A stretch of 37,865 bases of DNA from Treponema sp. (GTDB lineage Bacteria; Spirochaetota; Spirochaetia; Treponematales; Treponemataceae), in contig JAFSJX010000055.1 of the NCBI GenBank assembly GCA_017449285.1, positions 1 to 37,865 on the forward strand. Reading direction: 5' to 3'. Below are positions 1 through 6,987 of the stretch, in pieces. The position numbers and the translations under genes are program-made. Under the pieces are notes generated by a model. That model saw only the letters and a program-made list of their open reading frames with translations. It was not told the origin of the DNA and made no database searches. Each line of letters begins with the position of its first letter. Position 1 is the stretch's first letter.

Positions 1-906
1 GTAAAAATCGGAAGCCATGTGGTGGTGGTCAAGCGCGGAGAAATCATTCCCAAAATAGAGCAGGTTTTACCCGAAGAGGCGGGGCAGGTGACGAGCGCGA
101 TTTCCTTTCCCCAGACATGCGGCACTTGCGGAAGCAGTCTGGTGGACGATGGCACGCGGCTTTTCTGCCCGAACAAAAATTGTGACAAGCGCATTTTGCA
201 CCAGCTTTTAAAATGGATTAGCGTCATTGATATCCGCGATTTGGGCGAAACACTCATTACGTCTCTTTTTAAAGATGGCCGCGTGCGCTCCATAAGCGAC
301 CTTTACACCCTGACGGCAGAAGAACTGAAATCCTATTTTTTGAACGAAGAGAACGCCGACAAAAAAGATTCACTCGGAGCGCAGAAAGTCTACGACTCCA
401 TTCAGTCTCACCGCAATGTAAGCCTCGCCGCATTCATCGCGGGCTTTGACATTGAAGGCATTGGCGAGACAATGGTGCAGAAACTGGTTGATGCGGGACT
501 CAATACACTGGAAAGTCTTTTGACCGCCCCCGCAGAAAAAATTGCCTCCGTCTACGGCTTTGCAGACATTACCGCCCGCGTGCTGGTGGCAGGGCTTTCT
601 GAGAATGCCGGGGAAATGCGGTCTCTTGTGGCTGATACCATTCGCTTGCAGGAGGGCGGGGCAGTCGGTGCGCTGGCAGGAAAATCGTTCTGTTTTACCG
701 GGGAGTTGCGCACGATGAAACGCGCCGATGCGGAAGCCTTGGTCAAAAAGGCGGGCGGCTCATGCAAGTCGTCCGTCACCAAGGATTTGTCATACCTTGT
801 CACCAATGACACGTCAAGCGGCTCAAGCAAGAATCAAAAGGCGGCGCAGTACGGTGTTTCGATTATTGATGAGGATGCGTTTTTGAGCCTTGTCAGCGGG
901 TCTTAG
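1..906 (+). CDS. ligA: NAD-dependent DNA ligase, C-terminal part (5' cut by window edge)
   Basis: C-terminal portion of the NAD+-dependent DNA ligase that seals nicks in replication and repair. The reading frame is open from base 1, so the adenylation domain lies outside the window. Visible in order: the end of the OB fold (KRGEIIPKIEQV), a four-cysteine zinc finger (CGTCG, then CPNKNC, around bases 118-195), helix-hairpin-helix repeats containing FDIEGIGETM, and a C-terminal BRCT domain (GKSFCFTGELRTMKRADAEA to the end). The order is that of bacterial LigA. It ends at a TAG that is itself part of a small hairpin, and it converges on the peptidase gene on the other strand. The call is certain; only the N-terminus is missing. 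Confidence 0.97.
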   Translation, partial: VKIGSHVVVVKRGEIIPKIEQVLPEEAGQVTSAISFPQTCGTCGSSLVDDGTRLFCPNKNCDKRILHQLLKWISVIDIRDLGETLITSLFKDGRVRSISDLYTLTAEELKSYFLNEENADKKDSLGAQKVYDSIQSHRNVSLAAFIAGFDIEGIGETMVQKLVDAGLNTLESLLTAPAEKIASVYGFADITARVLVAGLSENAGEMRSLVADTIRLQEGGAVGALAGKSFCFTGELRTMKRADAEALVKKAGGSCKSSVTKDLSYLVTNDTSSGSSKNQKAAQYGVSIIDEDAFLSLVSGS

Positions 907-975
907 GGCGCAAGCCCTAGGAGAAGGGGTAGCGTAAGACAGCTTGCTGGCTGGAGCGAGGGGAAGGCTTTCCCC
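904..975. repeat. structured spacer with three hairpins, likely dispersed repeat or bidirectional terminator
   Basis: Between the convergent ligA and M23 genes are three short perfect hairpins: TAGGGC/GCCCTA at 904-919 (loop GCAA, overlapping the ligA stop), CAGC/GCTG at 940-949, and GGGGAA/TTCCCC at 960-975, ending just before the M23 stop. Read on the minus strand, the order CGCTCCA, hairpin, CTTACGC, CTAC, CCCT matches the element between argC and murC (2955-3068), which suggests two diverged copies of one repeat. No long T tract follows, so efficiency as a terminator is uncertain. Confidence 0.6.
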
Positions 976-1995
976 TTATCTATACGTTTTGCTTTCCTGC
1001 GTGTCGGAAAACGTAAAATCGGTTGTAAAAAAATCAGGGCTGACGGCTTCCATGTTCAGACGGATTTCCCAGTGCAAGTGTGGGCCTGTGGCAAGACCTG
1101 TCGCTCCAGAAAGTCCGAGCAGTTCTCCCTGTGCGACCATTTGCCCCTCCGAAATATCAAGACGGCTCATGTGATAATAGAGCGAATACAGCCCCGGAAG
1201 ATGCTCGATGCACACGCTCCAGCCTGTTGAGATGCGGTCTTCTGCCATGACCACTTTGCCCGGCGCACAGGAGCGGACTTCGCTTCCCGTGGGAATCCCG
1301 TAATCAATGCCGTAGTGCAGACTGGTGGACGATTTTCCGTTTGAGTAGGCATATACGCGGCGGTCGGCAAAAAATGAAGTGCGTCGCGTGGCGGGATTCG
1401 GTGCGGAAAAAGCCCCGTCCGAGTACACGGAATCCATATTTTTTGCTTGCAGAATGGCATTCAGTCGGTTGATTTGATTCATACGCGTACTGCTGGTGTT
1501 TGTTTTGATGGCGGTGTTCGATGCGTTGAGCGGAATCGTTTCCGAGATGAATTCTTTTGCGACCACGGTGACTGGCACGGTAAATTCATATTCGCTCTTT
1601 CCGAACGCAGAAAAAATCAGTTTCAGCTGGTAATCTCCTACCTTGCAGTATGAGGAAAGTGGAATGCCCGCCAAAAGTACATCGTTTTTCGCGGGATTTT
1701 TTTTGTCCGTGCTTTTGTTGATGATATACATCGTTGCCTTGCCAATTGATTTTTGCTCTGCTCCGTCTTTTGGAAGGGAAAGCAGTTGCATGGTTGCGCT
1801 CGAAGTTCCCGTAAGGCGGCGCATTTTTTTTATCCTCGGCTTTAGAATTAGGCGGGCAAAAACGGCATCCCCTGGCTGCACAGTCTTGTTGTACTGAATG
1901 CTCAGTGCGTAGTCGTCAGTCTGCCAGCGTCCGATTTCTGCAAACAGAGCCATGCCGAAGAGCAACATGATGAAGAGCGCAATAATTTTTTTCAC
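976..1995 (-). CDS. exported M23-family (LytM) peptidase
   Basis: Predicted zinc metallopeptidase that cuts peptidoglycan cross-links in the periplasm, or acts as an activator of such enzymes. Residues 1-19 form a signal peptide (MKKII, hydrophobic core, FAE). Residues ~25-150 look like a beta-rich substrate or partner domain. The C-terminal M23 domain (~205-325) keeps the zinc ligands: H227 and D231 in HYGID, H308 in HLHWE, plus H275 in YYHMS, so it should be catalytically competent. The GTG start overlaps the argC stop by four bases (GTGA), with AAGGGG upstream as ribosome binding site, so it is probably translated from the argC transcript. It may act in cell division or envelope remodelling; the specific substrate is unknown. 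Confidence 0.9.
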   Translation of the reverse strand: MKKIIALFIMLLFGMALFAEIGRWQTDDYALSIQYNKTVQPGDAVFARLILKPRIKKMRRLTGTSSATMQLLSLPKDGAEQKSIGKATMYIINKSTDKKNPAKNDVLLAGIPLSSYCKVGDYQLKLIFSAFGKSEYEFTVPVTVVAKEFISETIPLNASNTAIKTNTSSTRMNQINRLNAILQAKNMDSVYSDGAFSAPNPATRRTSFFADRRVYAYSNGKSSTSLHYGIDYGIPTGSEVRSCAPGKVVMAEDRISTGWSVCIEHLPGLYSLYYHMSRLDISEGQMVAQGELLGLSGATGLATGPHLHWEIRLNMEAVSPDFFTTDFTFSDTQESKTYR

Positions 1996-2936
1996 AGAAC
2001 CAGCCCCTTAGCCTCGTCACAGCCCAAAAGAATGTTCAGACATTGCACCGCCGCACCTGACGCGCCTTTCCCCAGATTGTCAAACTGCGCGGACACCACA
2101 ACGCGCTCATCGTTCCCCGTGACATAAATTTTAAGCCCGTCCCAACCGGAAAGGGTGTTTCCCGCGAGCATCCCTCCGTACAAGTTTTCCGTATTCTGCG
2201 CCACGGAAATGAATTTTTCGCCCTTGTAATAGTCCGCAAAGTATTTCGTAAGGGCGGCGGGCGTTTTGTGCTTCAACAAAAATTCTGTGTGAATCGGAAC
2301 GGAAACGACCATGCCGCTGTAATAATCCGCCACAATCGGGCTGAAAAGCGGCGCACGCTGTAAGCCCGTAATCGCCTGCATCTCTTTTAAGTGCTTGTGC
2401 TGCTGGCTCAGGGCATATTCGCGCGGGGCATCCAAATCAGTGTTGCGACCTTCGCCTTCGTATTCGGCAATCATTTTCTTTCCGCCGCCGCTATACCCGG
2501 TGAGCGAAAACGCCGCTATTGGATAGTCTGCGGGCAAAATGCCGCCTGCGACAAGCGGATACACCACGGAAACAAAGCCCGACGCATGGCAACCGGGAAC
2601 GGCAATCCTCTTTCCATTTTTTATCGCCTCGCGATGCTTTTCGGAAAGTTCAGGAAAACCGTATGCCCAGCCTGTTTCCGTGCGGTGTGCCGTTGACGTA
2701 TCGATAATCTTTACGTTCTCATTCTCCACGAGCGAGACAGACTCCCGCGCCGCCGCATCAGGCAGACACAAAAATGTAATGTCGGACTCGTTTATGAGCC
2801 GCTTTCTTTCAGCGACATCTTTCCGCAAATCGCTTGCAATCGCCAGAATCTCAATGTCATCACGGTCAGCGAACCGCTCATGAATCCTTAAGCCCGTCGT
2901 TCCTTCGCTTCCGTCAATAAAAATCTTTGGTTTCAT
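1992..2936 (-). CDS. argC: N-acetyl-gamma-glutamyl-phosphate reductase (type 2)
   Basis: NADP-dependent reductase of arginine biosynthesis that converts N-acetylglutamyl phosphate to the semialdehyde. The 314-aa length fits the shorter type 2 ArgC. The N-terminal dinucleotide-binding loop GSEGTTG and the catalytic cysteine C116 in PGCHASG are present. The frame extends 12 codons further upstream, but MKPKIFIDGS is the family-like N-terminus. A TATAAT ends 6 nt before this ATG, with no clear Shine-Dalgarno, suggesting a leaderless mRNA starting at the ATG. It overlaps the M23 peptidase by four bases. No other arg genes are in the window. Confidence 0.95.
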   Translation of the reverse strand: MKPKIFIDGSEGTTGLRIHERFADRDDIEILAIASDLRKDVAERKRLINESDITFLCLPDAAARESVSLVENENVKIIDTSTAHRTETGWAYGFPELSEKHREAIKNGKRIAVPGCHASGFVSVVYPLVAGGILPADYPIAAFSLTGYSGGGKKMIAEYEGEGRNTDLDAPREYALSQQHKHLKEMQAITGLQRAPLFSPIVADYYSGMVVSVPIHTEFLLKHKTPAALTKYFADYYKGEKFISVAQNTENLYGGMLAGNTLSGWDGLKIYVTGNDERVVVSAQFDNLGKGASGAAVQCLNILLGCDEAKGLVL

Positions 2937-2942
2937 ACCTGT

Positions 2943-2948
2943 ATTATA
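2943..2948 (-). promoter_or_regulatory. -10 box of argC, 6 nt from ATG
   Basis: TATAAT on the minus strand, with exactly six bases (ACAGGT) before the ATG at 2936. Initiation at the usual distance would fall on the A of the start codon. No clear -35 was found. Confidence 0.6.
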
Positions 2949-2954
2949 TAGCAA

Positions 2955-3068
2955 GGGGCGTTCCCGCCGCAAGCGGCGGTCGGGCTATGCGCGGTTTCGC
3001 TTTCGCTCCATTGCGGATTGACGCTTCGCTTTCAATCCGCAACTTACGCCGCTACTATCCCTAACGCG
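2955..3068. repeat. palindrome-rich intergenic repeat (REP/MITE-like)
   Basis: This GC-rich element fills the divergent argC-murC gap. It begins GGGGCGTTCCC and ends ATCCCTAACGCG. It holds CCGCCGC/GCGGCGG (2964-2979, 2-nt loop) and a perfect 11-bp inverted repeat TTGCGGATTGA/TCAATCCGCAA (3011-3042, 10-nt loop). From memory, intergenic repeats that start GGGGCGTT..., contain TCGGGCTA and end ATCCCTAACGC occur in many Bacteroidota and some treponemes; their function is unknown. The relation is by pattern only. Confidence 0.65.
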
Positions 3069-3078
3069 TTAAAATCAG

Positions 3079-3084
3079 TATACT
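3079..3084 (+). promoter_or_regulatory. -10 box of murC, 6 nt from ATG
   Basis: TATACT followed by exactly six bases (GTTTCT) and the murC ATG at 3091. No Shine-Dalgarno is visible, so a leaderless transcript is predicted. The -35 region is poor. Confidence 0.6.
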
Positions 3085-3090
3085 GTTTCT

Positions 3091-4632
3091 ATGAGTTCAC
3101 AAGAAACATTGCCGCAGGATGTTCGCGGCGTTCATATACATTTTGTCGGCATCAAGGGTACGGGTATGGCAGCCTTGGTGGAAATTTTGTACGCGCGTGG
3201 GGCGGTTATCACGGGAAGCGATGTTTCCGAACGCTTTTACACGGACGAAATCTTAGAGAAACTGCACCTTACTGCGCTCCCATTTGCTGAAGAAAATATC
3301 ACTGATGCGGTGCAGTACGTAATCTATTCAAGCGCGTACAACCCAGAAAAAAATCCTGACCTTGTTGCTGCCCGCCGCCGTGGCATTCCGATTATTTTGT
3401 ATACCGAGGCTTTGGGCGCGGTCTCCCGCTCTGCCTATTCCTGCGGGGTATGCGGCGTGCATGGAAAGACAACCACTACCGGGCTTGTCGGAACGTTGCT
3501 CAAAGCATTGGACTTACCAAGCCAGGTGCTTGCTGGCTCAATCATCGCATCGTTCGACGGCTCCTGCACGATGACCACGCCAGAATTTGTCGCGCACCAA
3601 AAAAAGTACCCGGCTAACGATGAACCCGCCTATTTTGTCGCCGAAACCTGCGAGTACCAGCGGCACTTCATGGCGTTCTGCCCGCAAAAAATCATCCTTA
3701 CCAGCGTGGAAAGCGACCATCAGGACTATTATCCCACCTACGAGGACATCCGTGCCGCCTTTACAGACTATCTCTGCAAGTTGCCCCAAAACGGACAGGT
3801 CATATACTGCGCGGACGACAAAGGCGCGTGCGAGACCGTTTCGCTTGCCAAAGAAAAACGCGCCGACATACAGGCAATTCCCTACGGCACAACGGCGGCG
3901 GGTGCATACAAAATCACGTTCGGGCGCACCGAAGGCGGAAAGCAGCATTTTTCACTCGGCGAAAAGACTGGCAAATCTAGCGCAAACGGCATAGGGGAGT
4001 GCGCCCTTTCTGTTCCCGGCGAACACAATATGCGCAACGCCGCCGCCGCTATCGCTCTTGTGACGGAACTTCTCCGCACCGCCAGAAAAAATCCCGCCGA
4101 CTATACGGACAAAATTAAGAGCGCGCTCCTTTCATTTTCGGGCGGAAAGCGGCGGAGTGAAGTCATCGGTCGGGCGAAGACACCGCGCGGGGAAGAGGTG
4201 ATTGTGCTTGATGACTACGGTCATCATCCCACGGCAATTAAAACGACGCTGGAGGGCTACCGCTCATTCTACAAGAACCATAAAATCATCGTGGATTTTA
4301 TGAGCCACACCTACACACGAACTGCCGCGCTTTTAGAAGAATTCGCCTCAGCGTTTGGCAGCGCGGACATGGTGATTGTCAACAAAATCTACGGGAGTGC
4401 GCGAGAAGACGCATCGGCGGCGGGTGTTACCGGAGAAATATTGGCAGCATGTACAAAAAAGTATAACAAAAATACCATCTATGCCGCCGAATTTGACGAA
4501 GCCGCGCGTATTGCCCTTGGGGAACTTTCCAAGCCCAGCGGCGCAAAAGACGGCTACTTGTTCGTCACGATGGGCGCGGGCGACAACTGGAAGGTCGGAA
4601 AACAGGTGCTGGAGACCTTATGGGAGCGGTAG
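3091..4632 (+). CDS. murC: UDP-N-acetylmuramate--L-alanine ligase
   Basis: Cytoplasmic Mur ligase that adds L-alanine to UDP-MurNAc with ATP, the first step of the peptidoglycan stem peptide. Domain 1 carries the UDP-binding loop GIKGTGMAAL and GSDVSE. The ATP loop GVHGKTTTT is at residues 122-130. The central domain has TSVESDHQDYY, and the C-terminal domain has DDYGHHPT and FMSHTYTRT, the equivalent of the MurC PHRYTRT segment. At 513 aa it is somewhat longer than most MurC proteins. Mpl, which ligates a tripeptide to the same substrate, is the main alternative; the start and overall motif set favour MurC. It converges on the DUF4230 gene with a 15-bp tail overlap. Confidence 0.9.
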   Translation: MSSQETLPQDVRGVHIHFVGIKGTGMAALVEILYARGAVITGSDVSERFYTDEILEKLHLTALPFAEENITDAVQYVIYSSAYNPEKNPDLVAARRRGIPIILYTEALGAVSRSAYSCGVCGVHGKTTTTGLVGTLLKALDLPSQVLAGSIIASFDGSCTMTTPEFVAHQKKYPANDEPAYFVAETCEYQRHFMAFCPQKIILTSVESDHQDYYPTYEDIRAAFTDYLCKLPQNGQVIYCADDKGACETVSLAKEKRADIQAIPYGTTAAGAYKITFGRTEGGKQHFSLGEKTGKSSANGIGECALSVPGEHNMRNAAAAIALVTELLRTARKNPADYTDKIKSALLSFSGGKRRSEVIGRAKTPRGEEVIVLDDYGHHPTAIKTTLEGYRSFYKNHKIIVDFMSHTYTRTAALLEEFASAFGSADMVIVNKIYGSAREDASAAGVTGEILAACTKKYNKNTIYAAEFDEAARIALGELSKPSGAKDGYLFVTMGAGDNWKVGKQVLETLWER

Positions 4633-5286
4633 AACGCTCTCTTGCTTTGTCAGCACGTTGATTTCCTCAAAGTTGAATTTTGTGAGCATCTGCTGAATCA
4701 TTTTGCAGGCACGCTCATCGCTTTCTTCTAAAAGACCTTCCGCAAGCAAATCCTTTGCGACTTCTTCCTTTGCGTTGGAAATCTCATCAAAAATCTCCTG
4801 CGTGGTAATTGGAAGAAAAATGCTCCGTTGCTCATCAAAGATTTCCATGCTTGTTATGTCGTTTCCCAAAAGTACGGAACGGGGCAGAATCACATCGATT
4901 GTCTTTCCATTTTTAGAAATGAACACTTCTGTGTCGGCAATATTGCTGATTCCTGCGCGGACAGTTCCCACGTAGCGCACAATGCTGTAGGCTTTTGCGA
5001 GCATATTCTTCTTTTTTATCGTGGCGATGTCAGAGTAGCGCATTTTGTACAGCGTAAGTTCGGCGACTTCGGTCAATTCCCTCTCAACAAGCGCGTGTTT
5101 TTTTGCCACCGTCACTTTGAGAATTTTTACAAAAGCAAAACGCGAGCCAAAAAACAGCGCGCCAAGCAGAACCAGCAGCGTGACAACCCGAAGCAGGACT
5201 TTCAGCACAAGCCGTTTTCCAAATCCGTTGCGTCTCTCTTTCTTTTTTACGACAGTTTCCTTTGCCTTTTCCTGCCCGTTTTTCAT
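4618..5286 (-). CDS. membrane-anchored DUF4230 protein
   Basis: A 222-aa protein of unknown function resembling the DUF4230 family. A basic N-terminus (KKKERR, ~15-20) precedes one transmembrane helix (~28-48, LVLKVLLRVVTLLVLLGALF) and a mixed alpha/beta domain containing YVGTVRAGI and VILPRSVLL, with the bulk probably outside the cytoplasm. The open frame runs further upstream, but M at 5286 is preceded by a perfect TATAAT 6 nt away and gives a sensible N-in membrane anchor. The last 15 bases overlap the murC 3' end on the other strand. Role unknown; a sensor or anchor function is only a guess. Confidence 0.75.
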   Translation of the reverse strand: MKNGQEKAKETVVKKKERRNGFGKRLVLKVLLRVVTLLVLLGALFFGSRFAFVKILKVTVAKKHALVERELTEVAELTLYKMRYSDIATIKKKNMLAKAYSIVRYVGTVRAGISNIADTEVFISKNGKTIDVILPRSVLLGNDITSMEIFDEQRSIFLPITTQEIFDEISNAKEEVAKDLLAEGLLEESDERACKMIQQMLTKFNFEEINVLTKQESVLPLP

Positions 5287-5292
5287 ACCTTG

Positions 5293-5298
5293 ATTATA
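5293..5298 (-). promoter_or_regulatory. -10 box of the DUF4230 gene, 6 nt from ATG
   Basis: TATAAT on the minus strand, six bases (CAAGGT) before the ATG at 5286. Predicts a leaderless mRNA. Confidence 0.6.
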
Positions 5299-5371
5299 CT
5301 GTGAATATTGAAAAAAGCAACAAGATATGCTTGAAGTCGCTAAAATCTGATGCGCAATGCCCGCGCTTTTT

Positions 5372-5400
5372 TTGCATTTTTTTGTGCGTTGTGATATACT
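5372..5400 (+). promoter_or_regulatory. promoter of yicC, 6 nt from ATG
   Basis: TTGCAT (5372-5377), a 17-base spacer, TATACT (5395-5400), then six bases (GAAATT) and the ATG at 5407. Good sigma-70 spacing, with the start point predicted at the start codon. Confidence 0.7.
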
Positions 5401-5406
5401 GAAATT

Positions 5407-6276
5407 ATGAACAGCATGACCGGTTACGGCTACAAAGAGACCGTTGTGGAGAATACGCAAATCAGCGTTGAAATGAAGTCGGTGAACAGCCGCTTTTTGG
5501 ATTTGAGTATCAATCTTCCGCCGTTTTTAAATCCGCTTGAATCACGCTTGCGCAAACTGGTAAGCGATAAGATTGTGCGCGGCAAAGTCGATTTGACCAT
5601 TCGCGTGCATGACAACAATTCCACTGCGACCATCACGCCAGACCCTGCCGCCGCAATTGCCTACCGTGACGCAATCGCCCAAATAGCAGCCGCGCTCGGA
5701 AAACCTGCCGATGATATTCCGCTTGGTCTCATCATTCAGCAGGAAGGTGTTCTGAATATCACACATGAGTATGACGCGGAATCATACTGGGAAAAAATTG
5801 CGGGCGTGTTTGATGAGGTGTTCAAACAATTTTTGGCTGACCGCACGCGCGAGGGCGAGAACCTTTGCAGGGACTTGCTTTCCAAACTAGACATGCTTAA
5901 CGAATGTGCCGCGTTCTTTCAGGAATGGCAGCCTCAGATGGAAGCCCGTTTTAAAGAGCAGATTACAAAGAAATTCAACGAACTTTTGGGCGACCATGCG
6001 GATGAAAACCGTATTATGCAGGAAACTGCTGCCATGCTTGTACGCTACACGATAAACGAAGAGATTATCCGTCTGCACAGTCATCTTGCTGCGCTCAGAA
6101 ATGAAATTCAGACGAACCCTACGCCAGGAAAGCGTATTGACTTTATCTGTCAGGAAGCCAACCGCGAAATCAATACGATTGGCAGTAAAAATCAGTTCAC
6201 GGAGGTGGGGCAAAAGGTCATCACCGCCAAAGATGCCCTTGAAAATATCCGCGAACAATGCAAGAATATTGAGTGA
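5407..6276 (+). CDS. yicC: YicC/YloC-family endoribonuclease
   Basis: Member of the YicC family, described as endoribonucleases that act in RNA turnover. The full 289-aa length matches the family. The family N-terminus SMTGYG and VEMKSVNSRFLDLS are present, as is the C-terminal GKRIDFICQEANREINTIGSK segment. No Shine-Dalgarno precedes the ATG; the -10 box lies 6 nt upstream. In many bacteria yicC is followed by gmk; here the next gene is a different nucleoside monophosphate kinase (cmk), with overlapping or nearby start, so the kinase linkage is kept with another base specificity. Confidence 0.93.
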   Translation: MNSMTGYGYKETVVENTQISVEMKSVNSRFLDLSINLPPFLNPLESRLRKLVSDKIVRGKVDLTIRVHDNNSTATITPDPAAAIAYRDAIAQIAAALGKPADDIPLGLIIQQEGVLNITHEYDAESYWEKIAGVFDEVFKQFLADRTREGENLCRDLLSKLDMLNECAAFFQEWQPQMEARFKEQITKKFNELLGDHADENRIMQETAAMLVRYTINEEIIRLHSHLAALRNEIQTNPTPGKRIDFICQEANREINTIGSKNQFTEVGQKVITAKDALENIREQCKNIE

Positions 6277-6320
6277 GTCGTTCGGGCATACACATGGCGC
6301 GTTTTCTGGGGGAAGAATAT

Positions 6321-6884
6321 ATGGCAGAATACAAACTAACCGATGGAACGGAACTGCGGATTGCTATCAGCGGAAAGTCTGGTTGCGGAAACACGACCGT
6401 CAGCACCCTGCTTGCAGAAAAACTTGGCATTACGCTGATTAACTTTACGTTCCGCCAGCTTGCGGCAGAAAAAGGCATGACGCTCGCCGAAGTGATTGAG
6501 AACGCAAAGACGGACGACAGCTACGACATCGCCGTAGACACCAAGCAGGTGGAGCTTGCCCGCGCGCAGAGTTGCGTTTTGGGAAGTCGCCTTGCCATCT
6601 GGATGCTCAAAGAGGCGGATGTAAAAGTCTACCTGATTGCGAGCGACGATACCCGTGCCAAGCGAATCTTGAACCGCGAGGGCGGCGATTTACAGCAAAT
6701 CAAGGATTTTACCGCCATGCGTGACCGCGAGGACAGCGCGCGCTACCAAAAACTCTATCAGATTGACAACAACGAGTACGAATTTGCCGACCTCAAAATC
6801 GACACGGCAACACGCACCCCGGAGCAGATTGTCGCGCTTATTTTGGACTACCTGAAAAAGAACGGGCGGATTCAGAAAAAATAA
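6321..6884 (+). CDS. cmk: archaeal-type (d)CMP kinase
   Basis: P-loop kinase phosphorylating CMP/dCMP for nucleotide supply. The Walker A is ISGKSGCGNTT, close to the N-terminus, followed by LAEKLG and FRQLAAEKG. The later segment ILNREG, RDREDSARY and the NNEYEFADLKIDT tail fit the cytidylate kinase-like family found in archaea and spirochaetes rather than the E. coli Cmk. I chose ATG 6321 because GGGGGAAG sits at ideal distance. The frame is also open from GTG 6273, which overlaps the yicC stop (GTGA), and from ATG 6294; the GTG overlap mirrors the argC-M23 junction, so that start is not excluded. Probably cotranscribed with yicC. Confidence 0.87.
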   Translation: MAEYKLTDGTELRIAISGKSGCGNTTVSTLLAEKLGITLINFTFRQLAAEKGMTLAEVIENAKTDDSYDIAVDTKQVELARAQSCVLGSRLAIWMLKEADVKVYLIASDDTRAKRILNREGGDLQQIKDFTAMRDREDSARYQKLYQIDNNEYEFADLKIDTATRTPEQIVALILDYLKKNGRIQKK

Positions 6885-6914
6885 ATTCTTGCCAAAAAAA
6901 GGTATTTTTTTTTC

Positions 6915-6956
6915 AGAAATATATAGATTTTTCTTAGAAATATAAAGATTTTTTTG
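6915..6956. repeat. two tandem 21-bp AT-rich repeats
   Basis: AGAAATATATAGATTTTTCTT (6915-6935) is followed directly by a near copy (6936-6956) differing at a few positions. The period of 21 bp is two helical turns and the array ends at the -35 region of the EAL gene, so a curved UP-element-like or operator role is possible. Confidence 0.6.
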
Positions 6957-6982
6957 TGTTTTTGCTATAAGTGTGCTACAAT
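6954..6982 (+). promoter_or_regulatory. promoter of the c-di-GMP operon
   Basis: TTGTGT (6954-6959), 17-base spacer, TACAAT (6977-6982). The GTG start at 6988 is only five bases further on, so this too may be leaderless or nearly so. Confidence 0.5.
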
Positions 6983-6987
6983 AAAAT

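Noticed and set aside
2955..3068. Integron attC site
   Set aside because: The ends CTAACGC/GGCGTT look superficially like attC half-sites, but the core GTTRRRY is not matched and no integrase or cassette array is present.
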